Assembly (NCBI RefSeq): GCF_954871325.1
Contig: NC_088775.1
Span: forward strand, 52,491,561-52,555,560
Reading direction: 5' to 3'
DNA length: 64,000 bases
Origin: Gordionus sp. m RMFG-2023
Lineage: Eukaryota; Nematomorpha; Gordioida; Chordodea; Parachordodidae
Under the pieces are notes generated by a model that saw only the letters and a program-made list of their open reading frames with translations, was not told the origin of the DNA and searched no databases. Positions 48,601-60,209 of this stretch are shown one piece after another. Within the stretch, counting starts at the first letter, position 1. Each line of letters starts with the position of its first letter. The position numbers were made by a program, and so were the translations under genes.

Positions 48601-48930
48601 AAAGTTATAGTGGAGTGGATATGATACTACTGAGGCAAAATCTTTAGCTGACGATTTTGGTATCATAAAGACTAACAGCAAATTGGCTGGTACTAGTAGA
48701 TAAAATATTTTTGCATAATATTCTATTTATTATATGATGTATTATATTTTTAGCTTCTGGTGGCTAAACATGAAAATGTATGTAATTAATTTTGTAAAAT
48801 GTTGTGACATTTGCCAGTGTAGCAACACAAGATTTGATAAAACCAGAAATTAGTTGCATTTTTTCCCTAATTCAGCAAAAGACATTATGAAAAAAGTGGA
48901 ACTTTTTGATAGGTTAATAAGTATAGTAAG
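48600..48930 (+). pseudogene. Integrase zinc-finger-like fossil
   Basis: A short stretch encodes WWLNMKMYVINFVKCCDICQ and following residues. This resembles the H2C2-type zinc-binding segment (W-W-x-x-M...C-x-x-C-Q) found in integrases of LTR-type retroelements and some related DNA elements. It is broken and short. The family cannot be settled from this fragment, and no terminal repeats were recognised around it. Confidence 0.4.
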
Positions 48931-49077
48931 ATAACAAATCCTTAATTTGAAATTTTTTATAGTTTTAGTCATTTAAATTGTATCTAATTTTTGTTTATGT
49001 ATTTTATAATTTTCATTTTTAGTCTTTTTAATGGTATGTCTATTATAGCTTATATGTATGTGGCACTTGTTTTAATT

Positions 49078-50256
49078 CATAGGCGTAGCCAGGGGGCGGC
49101 CAAGGGGAAATTCCCCCCCCCCTTCAGAAATGTATCCCTTTTTGTGAATATCATTTTAAGCTAATAAAAAATATTCCCCTTAGTCCTCCCCCCACTCCCT
49201 GACCCCTAAAAATGTGTGCATATATCTTAAACAATAATTTGAAAGAAAGAATGTAAAAGTTGATATTTTTTTATAAAACTATTCATCATAATTTATACAT
49301 TTTTGGAAAAAAGTTTATAAATAAAAAAAGTGAACCAAAAATGCTTTTTAAGAAATGGAATATAAGCCAAAAATAAGTCTTAAAATAAAAGTGAAATGTA
49401 TTATAATTATTAATGATAGATCCATAAAATTTAAATTATATATAAATATCAAATATAATTTTTTATAAAGTGAGTAATTTTAATTTATTTATCTTAACAA
49501 AAGTAAAATAATTATAAAACTATTGATAAAATTAAATCATAAATTAAATAAAAAAATTAAAGCACAATACAAACAGTGGAATATTATATGTTGTAGATTT
49601 ACAGTATATCTAATTTTATCATTTATCATAGGACAATCAAGTAATTTTTACCAATATAGCGAATTATATATTTTATAGAAAACTATAAAATATTGATAAG
49701 GACATCAAAAATATCTTTTAAAGACATTGTGGGATGAATAATATAAAGATTAATTTTTAATATCATTATTTATTTAAAATAAATAAATGGCGTTAAATTT
49801 ATTGAATGCAAATTGTTGCTATATTTATTATTAAAATTTGTTAAAGTATTAACTGTAATATATTCTCTATATGTCAAATATGTCTGCAAAAGTAGAATTT
49901 TACCTAGTATTTTGTAACTAATTATATAATAGAGGAATATCAACTATATATCTACTTACTTTTTATAAATAAATTTCTTATACTTGTTTGGAATAAATTA
50001 TTAACATGCTTTTGTATTAATGTATATATAAGTTAAACTAATAAAAATATATTTCATATTTGTTCCAGGCTTATTTTTTTATTAAAATTAACCTCCTATC
50101 TTGTAAAAATATTTTATGACTATATATAGACTAAGGTAACCCTATCGAAGGCCTGGGAAAAGCGGGCCAAAAGCCCGCCCAAAATGGAGTCTGGGGGCAA
50201 AGCCCCCAGTAATTTTTTAATTCTCCCCCCTTAGGAAAATCCTGGCTACGCATCTG
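49078..50256. mobile_element. 1.2-kb element with GCGTAGCCAGG ends
   Basis: The ends are CATAGGCGTAGCCAGG at the left and, on the minus strand, CAGATGCGTAGCCAGG at the right. The 8-bp duplication TTTTAATT (49070-49077 and 50257-50264) is perfect. Beside the ends are C-runs and GGGGGCAAAGCCCCC-type hairpins. There is no coding sequence inside, so it is non-autonomous. An 8-bp TSD suggests a hAT relative. A rearranged second copy lies at 62411-63280. Confidence 0.87.
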
Positions 50257-52159
50257 TTTTAATTAGTTATAAGTTTCATATATTGAACCATTTAAATTTT
50301 ATGTCAGCTTATACCTTTTAATTTGAATCTTTTTTTCAGAAATGAATAATATATTTTTCTATAATATTATTAAATACAACTAATGGTTAATAAAACATAA
50401 TCTAGAATAAAAATATAATTAGCATATAATATAACAATTAGAACTTATAATCTGAAAATATAATAAATAAAATTAATATAGGCCACTTTAGTGTTATTTA
50501 ATGGTTGGTTTTTTCGACCACGACCCCGAGTCGAAGTCGTAAAAATTGGCCCAACCCATAGACAGGGTCGAAAAATTGACCACGACCCAGCTCAACCCAT
50601 GGGTCGGCTTGTTGGGTCAACTTGATGGGTCGGCCTGCTGGGTCGGCCTGCTGGGTCGACTTGTTGGGTTGGCCTGCTGGGTTGGCTTGCTTGGTTGGCT
50701 TGCTGGGTCAATTTGTTGAATATATAGAAATTTAAACTAGTTTGTTTTAATCCGGGTTCATTGTTTTTGATATTAGAAAGATGTTTTTTTAAATTTATTT
50801 ATAAGAAAATTATAATTTTTTATATCTTCTTATCTATCACATTGGTCATAGATCTGCCGAAAGTAAGCGAATGTGAATTATAAGGAAGCCCACCCTCCCT
50901 ATAATTTTGCTGAATTTTTTTCTCAGGGATACCAACACTTGTACAGATGTAAATTTATCAAAATGAGTGGAATTACGCCCTATACAATTTGTAGTTCTAG
51001 AGTTAGGTATAGTTATTAGTGTGAAGGAGAAAAAGGTAACAAAATAAAAACAATATCTTCTAAATACAAAATAGCTATTAATTATTTAGTTAAAAAAATT
51101 TTCATTTTAGATATTGTATTTTAAACTAAATATTATGTAATCAGTAAAATACATATGACTTGATAGATTTTTATTACGTTAAATATTCTTAACTTCACTT
51201 TGTAATCGGAAAAAATTATATTTTGCTTCTCATAGTTTTTTTCTAACATCAAATTTATATACCTTTATCATACTATTTGGGTTTATAAGGTAAGGTACCT
51301 AGTCATGATGAATATTAATCTTATACGGATGTATAAAATAACATTATCATAAAAAATAAAATTTTATCAGTAAGATATAGCTAATTTAGAAAACTTGAAA
51401 ACATTAATTTAGAAATTAACAGTCAAGAGAGTAGATATATTTTGTTTATTTGTTATAAAATATCTATAAATTGATTTTTATAAATTATGGATCAGGATGA
51501 CATTATTTTCACCCCATCAGACAGTTTATCATTCTTGGATGATTCTACAAATTTCTTTGAATCTTCACTATTGAATAGCTAATCTCAATTTGGTGAAGAT
51601 CTTCAGGTAAATTTATATTTCTGTTAGCTATGTTATAAAATCTTATAAATGATAATTTTTTAAAGATATTAGATGAAAGTTTGATCCCGTTGAAATCTAG
51701 CAATGATCTTTGCAAAAAAATATTTGTGGAAACACCGAAGAAAGGGCATAGGAAATTCTCCCTGTGTAATAGAACATATTGCATAAGTACATCAACAAGT
51801 AATTTTATTTTAATATATAAAAGACGTAAAATTATTAGGCCGAAAATTTGTAACGAACGATGATTATAATTAATATATTTTTTTTACCTTGTTTAACCTT
51901 CGATTATAAGTAATAAGATTAGTATTGTTAAATAGCTGAGCCAAACCAACTTAGCCCTAAACTCAGTCAGTTTTTGAGTCGAAAAATCGACTCAGACTCA
52001 AGTCGGCTCAGTAGTTGGCTCAAGCCGACTTTTGAGCAGAAATTTATTTATTTGTGAATAAGAATTTTAATATTATAATTATGTAGAAATAGTGCGCCAT
52101 CTCTATTTTGAGGGAAAAAATTTAAGCTAGCTCGATGAGCAACATGAGTGAGCTAGCTA

Positions 52160-52330
52160 ATTTTGTTCCATAACTTTTAGATGGCACTATACCCCTGGCC
52201 CGAACCCTATTTTTTAAAAAATAATTTCGATTAGGGCCTAATATATTTTTTTCGAACAGGGTCGGGCTTAAATTTTTATCTTGCGATATCATTACATTTT
52301 GTCAAATAAATTGATATATTTAATTCTTGT
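52160..52330. repeat. GGGCC-rich MITE fragment
   Basis: CCTGGCCCGAACCCTATTTT and ATTAGGGCCTAATATATTTT / AGGGTCGGGCTTAAATTTTT resemble the family at 42156-42463. Worn, with no clear ends. Confidence 0.45.
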
Positions 52331-53270
52331 TAGAAGCCAGGCGCTATTATTCTTTATAGAATATATTTTTTTATTTTAAATATGGATATAACAAAATTTT
52401 CGAGAATATTTTATCATATATTTTTATTATTTAAAATAAATTTCAAAATGTAGATATTTTATACAGATTATAATATTAAAATTTTTACTGTATAATAACT
52501 CTAAAAAAATGTGATTTAATAATTTCATAAAATATAAGGGATTCTTATGCAAATAATGATAAAAATAAGACGATATTTTCAAATATAAATATACACAGTA
52601 CTTTGTATTTGACCGGTCAAATTCCAAAATTCAAATAAATGTTTTTTTAAGTCAATATTAACTTTATTTTGAATATAATAGTAGAATGAATCGATATTAT
52701 CAATTTTTTAAATTCATTGTAATTCAATAACTAACGTTTAGCTCTCAGTAGTGTTCTGATTCATATTCAATATTATCATTTTATTTAATATTTTTAATCG
52801 ATTTTCCTGATGTCAAGATCTTCAATCTATTTCTATTTTTGTAAGAATATCTCAAATCAACCTATTTCTTTCTAAAAAAAATAAAACTAGGAATTGGTAG
52901 TCTCTTAATTGGGCATGGTTGGCAAACGGAATTAATTATTTCTTACGGAAATTACTGATTACCATATAACTATTAAACATGTCGTTTATACTTCTGAAAT
53001 TAATTATATCACTTAAAATAATTTAGTCACCACCACGTTCGGGGACCTAAAAATAATACATTATGATGACATGTATTTATATCATTTTTCTCTTTTTAAA
53101 CATATTTTTAATATTTTTTTCTTCAGATTTTTTTTAGAGTGTTTGACCAGGTCAATTGACTGAATTTGGCTTGTCAATTGACACCCTGATTAATTGCATA
53201 AATGAGTTAATACAAAAATTATATAAATGTTATAATTAAGAATTCATTTTATGAAAAAATTTGGTTATGA

Positions 53271-53455
53271 GGTTACTTTTCTTTGAGATTTGGATAATTC
53301 ATTTAGAATCAAATTTTTATCTATAATAATCTCCTTATAAATATTTAATAAGGTTACATTTAAATGTTTTTTACCGGTGGTATCTCTAAAATAAGTTTTT
53401 AACCTTTTTAAAGTTGAAAAAGATCTTTCATTATACTGTGTGACAAGAAGAATGA
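53271..53455 (-). pseudogene. hAT C-terminal fragment (DUF4371-type family)
   Basis: The minus strand reads NERSFSTLKRLKTYFRDTTG, KKHLNVTLLNIYKEIIIDKN, then LILNELSKSQRKV. ERSFSxLKRLKxYxRxT is the dimerisation signature of the TTF-finger/DUF4371 branch of hAT. The equivalent of ...MGEDRLNGLALM-NIH is recognisable. The rest of the transposase is not visible nearby. A second piece of the same family is at 42620-42745. Confidence 0.8.
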
Positions 53456-54438
53456 GAGAAGAAAATAATTTTGGTGCAGAATTTGACGCTGAGTTCTAAT
53501 CCGTTTTCCAAATTTTTCCTACACGTCAAGGTTTAAAAATATTACCGTATAAAGACAACTTTTCGAAATCTCAAAAATGGTAAAATATAGGTCTTTATAC
53601 GGATATATTTTAAAATGTTTTGAATAAAAATCCCCGAAAATTGATGATAGTGTTAAACTTATATTTTTTTATAAATTTACTAATTTTTATAATTTTTTAT
53701 CGATTGGGTTTTGAGAAAAATGGTAAATAATTTCGTTTTGGGGGTCTTAAGTTTTCAATTTAAATTACTATCAAAATTATTAACTTTAGAAGATAAATTT
53801 TATATAATTTTGCTTCAAATATGCTCAAGATTATATATTAATTCTAATTATGTTTCAAAAGTACTCTATGCCATGAAAATTTAACCAAAATCTATAAATT
53901 AAAAAAGTCGGTACAGATATTTTCGAACTTTTTAATTTGTACACTTTTATTGAATTTTCTCTGCATAAAGCATTTTTAAAGCAAAATTAAGGTAATATTT
54001 ATCTTTTTTAGTTGTATTTAGTATATTTTATGCATTTATGATCAATTTATACCAGAATCAGATATCTGTACCCACCTTTTTAATTTGTACTCTTTTTGAA
54101 TTGAGCATTTTTGAAGCAAAATTCATTTAAAATGCAATAATTGGTAATTTTTTCATATTTTTTATTAATATTTATCTTTTTTAGATGTATTTATTAAGAA
54201 TATTTGTTTTTTTAATCAATTTATATCAAAATATATGATTTTCTAATGGAGTACCTTGAACCCGTAGTATGGGCAATAAATAATAATGCCAAATAACGAG
54301 TAGGAAGAAAGGAGAAGAATTTTTTTTTTTCGCGCTTAATTTTTCATAAACATATAATTTCTTTCATTAATTTTTTTTTAAATTGGATTTTAAATATTAT
54401 TCAAATTCCCTCCTTATACAATATTCTACAAAAAATTA

Positions 54439-54792
54439 ATGCCGAGGTCTCCTTGTTTAAAGTGTGACTCTAAATTTTGTTACTGTGCGGGTTATATATT
54501 GCCCGCACAAGAATATCCAATTTCTCCAATCTTTCAAAGGATTTATGAAATTTATTACAATATTCCACTCTGCGATTTGGATAAACCATTTGCCCTTAAT
54601 TACATATGTAAAACATGTTATAATTCTTTTAATTCATGGGTAAATGGAAAACGGTCATATTTGCCTTATTCGAAACCTGCATTTTGGCACGTAGCAAGAA
54701 ATCATTCGTGGGATTGTTATTTTTGCTCGATTAGTACATATGGGTTTAACAAAAAATATAAGAAGAAAATTCGTTATCCTGAAATTTCGTAG
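54439..54792 (+). CDS. Cys-rich N-terminal domain of an uncharacterised repeat-family protein
   Basis: 117 codons, open from the ATG at 54439 to a stop at 54790-54792. Three Cys pairs are spaced as in a zinc-binding module: FCYCAGYIL near the start, YICKTCYNSFNSWVNGKRSY in the middle and WDCYFCSISTYGF near the end. I recognise this arrangement (C-x-x-C, DKPxAxxxICxTC...W-xNG, P-x-x-W...H-x-x-DCYFC...YP) from the N-terminus of large uncharacterised proteins that are repetitive in arthropod and cnidarian genomes. Those proteins run on for hundreds of residues after the YP; here the frame stops at YPEIS. So this is either exon 1 or a truncated copy; no continuation was found. It lies inside the element nested in the hAT intron. 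Confidence 0.65.
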   Translation: MPRSPCLKCDSKFCYCAGYILPAQEYPISPIFQRIYEIYYNIPLCDLDKPFALNYICKTCYNSFNSWVNGKRSYLPYSKPAFWHVARNHSWDCYFCSISTYGFNKKYKKKIRYPEIS

Positions 54793-55780
54793 GTTGTTTA
54801 TCCGGTAAAATATAATAAATAAATATATTAAATGTAAGCTATATTAAAAAAGATTTTATAAATAAAGGTAAATTTAAAAAATATAGGTGTTTAAAAATTG
54901 AGTAAGGATTTTATAAAAAACAATGTATATTAATAATAAGGAAGGTTTGCTGCAAAAATTAAGATATTTTTTTAGTTGAGGGATCATTAGAACCGAAGTT
55001 ATAAACTTTCAAAAAGTGCTAAAAATGACCTTTTTGGCCACTTTAACCTTTATAAATAAAAAAAACCTGACGTGCTAGAAAAAAATTGACAGCGGATTTA
55101 GAATATGCATAAAAAACTGTCTTAAAACATGTTTATTTTATTTCTCCCAAAAAATCAAGTCGAAATTTGTCACACCATGTTAGTGAAGATACGAATTGGT
55201 AGGGAGCTAAAATAATTAATAATGTTTTGATATTTTAGGCAGGGAATCTAAAGTGCAATTATACATGAAATGAGCTTGCATAACATTTTTTGGTTTTAAA
55301 GAATACTCTATTCTGTCAAGATTTTTTTTACCAAAATTCGATATCACAAAGTAACTATCATATGTGAGACTACTGCATCAGCGTAAAAGATTTTCTTACT
55401 ATCCTCTCGTGTTTCGAATGTAATCAACAGTTAGACTCGACCGGCAAAAGAAAATAAAAGCTTTTTAATATTAAATTATGAATAATATTCTTTTCTTTAA
55501 TTGAAATAAAAATTTATCAATAAGGGGAATAAAAATGTTTATTTTATAAAAATCCTCAATCGCAGATGCATCAATATTTGAGCGATTGGATTGTCTAGAA
55601 ACTACTGTTTATATTTTAATTTCTATATTAAAAAATAAATTATTATGTAAAAAAAATTTTAAAGCAAAAAACATATATATGAGGCAGCTTGGCATGGTAC
55701 ACAAATTCTAGATTATTTTATTATATTCTTTCTAAATAGTAAATATAAATATAAACTTTGGCTCAAAATTATACTCGAGA
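54793..55780. other. AT-rich stretch after the Cys-rich frame
   Basis: No coding continuation was found. Phrases such as AATGACCTTTTTGGCCACTT and AAATTTGTCACACCATG (about 55025-55190) recall the terminal regions of the Cc8L18.2-type elements, but I could not pair them with a left arm. Confidence 0.35.
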
Positions 55781-56020
55781 AGTTCCAGTGCCGGCTTGAT
55801 CTAACTCCTGAGTGGGCTTGAGCCTGAGCCAATTTTTACGACTCCGACTCAAGGTCTGGGCAGTAAAAACTCACTTTTTAACAACAAAAGATTTTAGTTT
55901 TTAAAAATAATTTAGTATTTTATTGTGTCATAATTAACATTTATTTCAAATAGGGTGTTAATTTTTTAAATATTTTTTATTTCAAAATGCACAGAAATAT
56001 CATAATACATTACTAATAAG

Positions 56021-57127
56021 CAGAGTTGTTAACGCTCCTTTTAAAAAGTAGCTAACTCCCGCTCCCGCTTCTACATTCTCAAGAGGAGCTAGCTACCGCT
56101 ACTACATTTTTAAAAGGAGCTAGCTCCCGCTTTAAGTAATGGAATGCCACTCCATAACCGCTCCTATGATTTTCATTTTTTAAGAAGATATACGAAACAA
56201 AATCGTATTTTTTTATCAAAAAGTTTTATTTATATTAAAATCTATCAAAATATTTATAACCTTTTATTAGCATTTAAAAGTAATAAGTTTTCTAAATTAG
56301 AATCTAACAAACATTCATGCCTCTCCCCTAAGACCTTTTTTGCAATACTAAATAGGCGCTCCTCAGGAGCACTAGAAGGAAGCGAGGTATTATATTTTAT
56401 AAAGATATTTTTTAATTAAGGGAATTTCTCAAAAATAGTAATTTTGGTATTATTATTTAAAAAATATTTGTCCAATATATTATTTTCCTGATGGTCAATT
56501 TCATGGAATCCAAAAAAATCTTCTTAATAATTTTGTTAAAAGAAAGATTCTTTACTTTTAGATGCTTTTTTAGATTGAAGCTGCTCACTTTTGAAAATTA
56601 AATAGTTTTCAAATACAAAAGACATTTTGCCCTTAAATTTGCTTGATCATTTGGATTAAAATCTTTTAGAAGTTTAAAATATTTTTTGTATGATGGAAAT
56701 GGAATTCGATTTCTTCATTTATGATCTCTAAATCCATAATATCTAAAATTATTTTTTGTTGTATATCTATAAAATAAATATTGACTTACAAGATTTTCCA
56801 AAAAATTTTCAATATAAAGAGGAAAAACTTGATGTTTAATATTTAGAATGATTAGATGATAAATCAATATAAAACTCGGCTAAACATTTAATAATGGATA
56901 AATTTAAATTAAATTAAATTTTATTTTTATTGAATTTAAATTAACAAATATTATTAATATTTATAAAATAATTTAATTTATACATTAAATTTAAAGGAGC
57001 GGTGGAGCGGCGCTCCTCCATTCCAGCCCTAAAAGGAGCTAGCTCTCGCTCCCACTCCTCAATTTTAGAAAAGAGTGGTTCTCCAGGTGCTTTTGAAAAA
57101 ATGTAGCGGCGCTCCTTAACAACTATG
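56021..57127 (-). mobile_element. 1.1-kb hAT derivative nested in the hAT intron
   Basis: The ends are CAGAGTTGTTAA at the left and, on the minus strand, CATAGTTGTTAA at the right. The 8-bp duplication CTAATAAG (56013-56020 and 57128-57135) is perfect. Subterminal regions repeat AGGAGCTAGCTCCCGCT and GGAGCGGCGCTCC words. It encodes a hAT dimerisation end on the minus strand (next entry). It lies in the 5.4-kb intron of the larger hAT gene and is therefore younger than that element. Confidence 0.92.
56262..56400 (-). pseudogene. hAT dimerisation-domain remnant
   Basis: The minus strand reads NTSLPSSAPEERLFSIAKKV, LGERHECLLDSNLENLLLLN and ANKRL before a stop. This is the P-S-S-A-x-x-ERLFS...R...L.D...E.LLLLNAN pattern of hAT C-termini. 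It is very close to the copy at 47368-47517 (NTPLPSNSPVERLFSKAKHV), so the two come from related families. No stop lies within this piece. The N-terminal parts are missing from the 1.1-kb element. Confidence 0.85.
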
Positions 57128-59099
57128 CTAATAAGATATTACAAAAAAAAGTTAATGATTATTTGAGCAAAAATAATGAAATTTTAATGTCAAAAGTTTA
57201 TTTATATTTTTAGCCAATTTGCAAAAACATATTGTATCTCTACACCAACAATCCTTATCCTCAGAATCTGTTAAAGTACCAGATACATTGTATGGTTCGA
57301 GGAAATTATCCGCTGATGAAAATCTTTATTGCAACAAATTAGTACTTAGATATTTGATAAAAAATATTATTGCGTTTCATACGATAGACTGTCATTCTTT
57401 TAAAGACATATTTAAATATTTGAATAAGAATGTGAAAATATGGAGCAGGCAAACTGCCACCAAGCACCTAGAAACAATATATAATTGTGCCAAGAATAAT
57501 TTATTAAAATTTGAATCAGGAACATTGTCAATTGTCATTAACCACAGATATCTGGCCAGGACTTAATTCGTTATCATATTGTGCGTTAACCGTCCACTTT
57601 TAAAATAGTGAATGGAAGATCAAAATTTTTTTACTTGATATAATAGAGTTCCCGCATCCTCACGCCGGAATAGATATATTTAAATTAATAATATCAACTT
57701 TCGAGGAATTCCAAATAGAAAATATAATATTATCTATAATACATGATAATGCAGCAAACGTAATAGTAGCTGCCGATTTGTTAGTAGATTATTTTAAAAA
57801 TAATGGTAACGTCAATGCGAATAATAACAAATGCTTAGCTCACATCATTAATATAATCGTTCAAGTTTTAATTAGCAAAATGCACAAAAGTCTAAAATTC
57901 ATGCAGGAATATATGATTTTAAGTGGAGGTTGTAGGATTCCACTTGATATAGCCAACAAATGGAACAGTATGTATTTATTGATAACTACTGTTAATAAAG
58001 TAATATTTCATTATTTGATCTGTTTATAATCATATTTCAATATAGAATATTGATGCCATCATTAATATAAGTAAGAGATGTTTAAGATCATTTGAACTAA
58101 GAGGAGGCAAAGTTATTGATTGATCTGGAGTCCTTTTTATATCCATTCTATAAAATAACGTGCGAAGTAAGTTCGGCGTCAACATTTACAATTGGGATTT
58201 CAGCATTGTATCTGCAAAATATTCCGAATTCGATATCGCTTGCGGAATCACATAAAAATAGCATAATAAAAAATGCTGCAAAAAAATGAAGGAAAAATGT
58301 TATATTTATATCGAATATTTAACCTCATTTGCAAATTATACATGATCATTTCTTGATCCAAGAATCAAAAAAACCTTTTTACCAATTTTCCTAAATAACC
58401 TTGGCTATTATGAAAAATTTAAAAGAATATTTGATGACTACAATATATCGAAATCAATATATGAATTCGAAAAAGAGGAAAATAACGAATCAAATTTAAT
58501 GTCTGTTAGTATTTTGAACAAGTTAAGAAGGTAAATATAAATACTTAATTTAGAATACTCATTATAAAACCTCCTAAATAACATTTTTAAAACTTAATTG
58601 GAGAGACTAAATTTAAATATTATGGTTACATTTAACAAATTTTATAACAGTTATTGAAGTTAATAAAAATATTTATTTAAAAAAATAGAGTCCTAAGAAT
58701 TTATAAAATTAATAAAACATATCGTTGCAAAATAGGTATTTTTAAAATAGGTTTGTTACAAGGTTTTACAATAGATTCGACGATAAAATATTTTATATTA
58801 AGGAATGCATACATTATACCAAATCTAGCTACAGAAGAAATCGAAGAATACCTAGCAGATCCGGTAGCTCAAAAGTCCGTTGATATCGTGGATTGGTGGT
58901 GTAGAAACTCGAAACGTTTTACAAAGCTCTCGACAATGGCCAAAGATTACTTATCCCAACAATCTACGTCCGTAGCCAGCGAACGTATTTTTTCTAGGGC
59001 CGGCGCCATTATTACTAAGAAAAGGAATCGAATGTCAGCGACAACTTTGAAACAATGTCTATGTGTGAATTCGTGGGATGTTTAACATTTTAAATTTGC

Positions 59100-60200
59100 G
59101 CGAAGAATATTTTATATAATTTATTTTATGAATATAAATTTTTATTTTTTATTTATAAAAATAATAAAGATATTGAAAATGTGGCGTATTATATATTTTG
59201 TATTTGCAAATTTTTTACTTATAAAATGTAAAAGAGCCTATTTACGATAAATAAATAATTCTAAAGATATCTTATAAATAAAAAATTGTTATTATAATTT
59301 CCAAAAAGAAAGGGAGAGGGGTTCATAAATAAAAATAATTTAATTCCTAATTAGTAGCATCTCATAAAATCTAAATGTTTCAAAATTTTGTCTATGATAA
59401 TATTTTTAAGCACGAATATTATGCTTTTGGATAAGTCATTCACACAATTACCAAAGAAAAAAAATCAATTTAAAATTATAATTTATATTCAAGCAGTGGT
59501 AGATAGTTGTAGTAATAGGACTTTATTATGATTTATAATTACATATTATAGATATTGATGATAAGTTTTTTTATTGATTATATTTATAGATATTTATGAA
59601 TATAATAATTTGTAAGGTTCAATACCTAACAGATATAAGGGGAACATTGTTATTTTTATGATGTAACTTCATATGAATGAATAATGGACGTCCGAGAATT
59701 GCATGTATGTAATTAATACACTAATATTACGAATGAATGGAACATATAAATTGGCGTATTATGGCAGAATCAACTCGTGATTTAAATAATATGTAAATAT
59801 AATAATTGTTTGTAAAACTCATAAATTATAAAAAATAGTTCAAAATTTGTTAAAATTATTTCCAAGATCTTAAATCAAATAATTATAATCTTGTGTTTTA
59901 AATTTTCCAAATTTGATGTGAAATATGTATTGTAATTATATAAAAGAAATTTAGCATATTTTAAAATTAGGAAAAATTCATTTATCCGAATGCTGTAAAT
60001 TAAAAATGGGATCCTTGCTGAACTTGTCTCGTCTTTTCTTATTAACTACCAATCTCCTAAATAATTTCAAATGATATACTACTCATATTTTATATCCTCA
60101 ACCCAAGTTAAAAAAAAGAATAAAATAATAGCAGAATCAAAATTTTACGAGACCCTAAGGTTTAGAATATTTTTCTAATATCAAAAACTTTTTGCATGGC
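59100..60200. other. AT-rich 3' region of the hAT element
   Basis: There is no gene or repeat with clear ends between the transposase stop and the tandem array. CTTGTCTCGTCTTTTCT at about 60023 echoes (in complement) the GACGAGACGAGACAAG run near 3235. Confidence 0.4.
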
Positions 60201-60209
60201 TCAAAACAA

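Larger units (their letters stand above)
51920..55886. mobile_element. ~4-kb element nested in the hAT intron
   Basis: The left end TAGTATTGTTAAATAGCTGA, followed by GAGTCGAAAAATCGACTCAG and GGCTCAAGCCGAC, faces a right end rich in the complement (GGGCTTGAGCCTGAGCC, CGACTCCGACTCAAGG, ...TTTTTAACAACA). This is the same terminus style as the other TAGTGTTG elements. I could not find a clean target duplication, so the right border is approximate. It contains a DUF4371-type hAT fragment and a Cys-rich open frame. Confidence 0.55.
51487..59085 (+). pseudogene. BED-type hAT transposase gene of the 11.5-kb element
   Basis: Exon 1, 51487-51606, starts MDQDDIIFTPSDSLSFLDDS (one TAA at about 51580). 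A 59-nt intron follows. Exon 2, 51666-51798, ends KKGHRKFSLCNRTYCISTST. The 5.4-kb intron 51799-57213 joins in frame to exon 3, TNLQKHIVSLHQQSL, completing the finger as ...STSTTNLQKHI...H. Exon 3 continues SADENLYCNKLVLRYLIKNI, then (frameshift near 57530) LTTDIWPGLNSLSYCALTVH, one stop, IFLLDIIEFPHPHAGIDIF, SIIHDNAANVIVAADLL and CLAHIINIIVQ. Later: SFLDPRIKKTFLPIFLNNLG. The last exon, 58751-59085, contains ILRNAYIIPNLATEEIEEYL, WWCRNSKRFTKL and SVASERIFSRAGAIITKKRN. D of TTDIW, D of HDNAAN and E of ASER are the expected catalytic acids, all present. The first Cys of the BED CxxC appears as Phe. With about two stops and two frameshifts it is recently dead. Confidence 0.88.
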
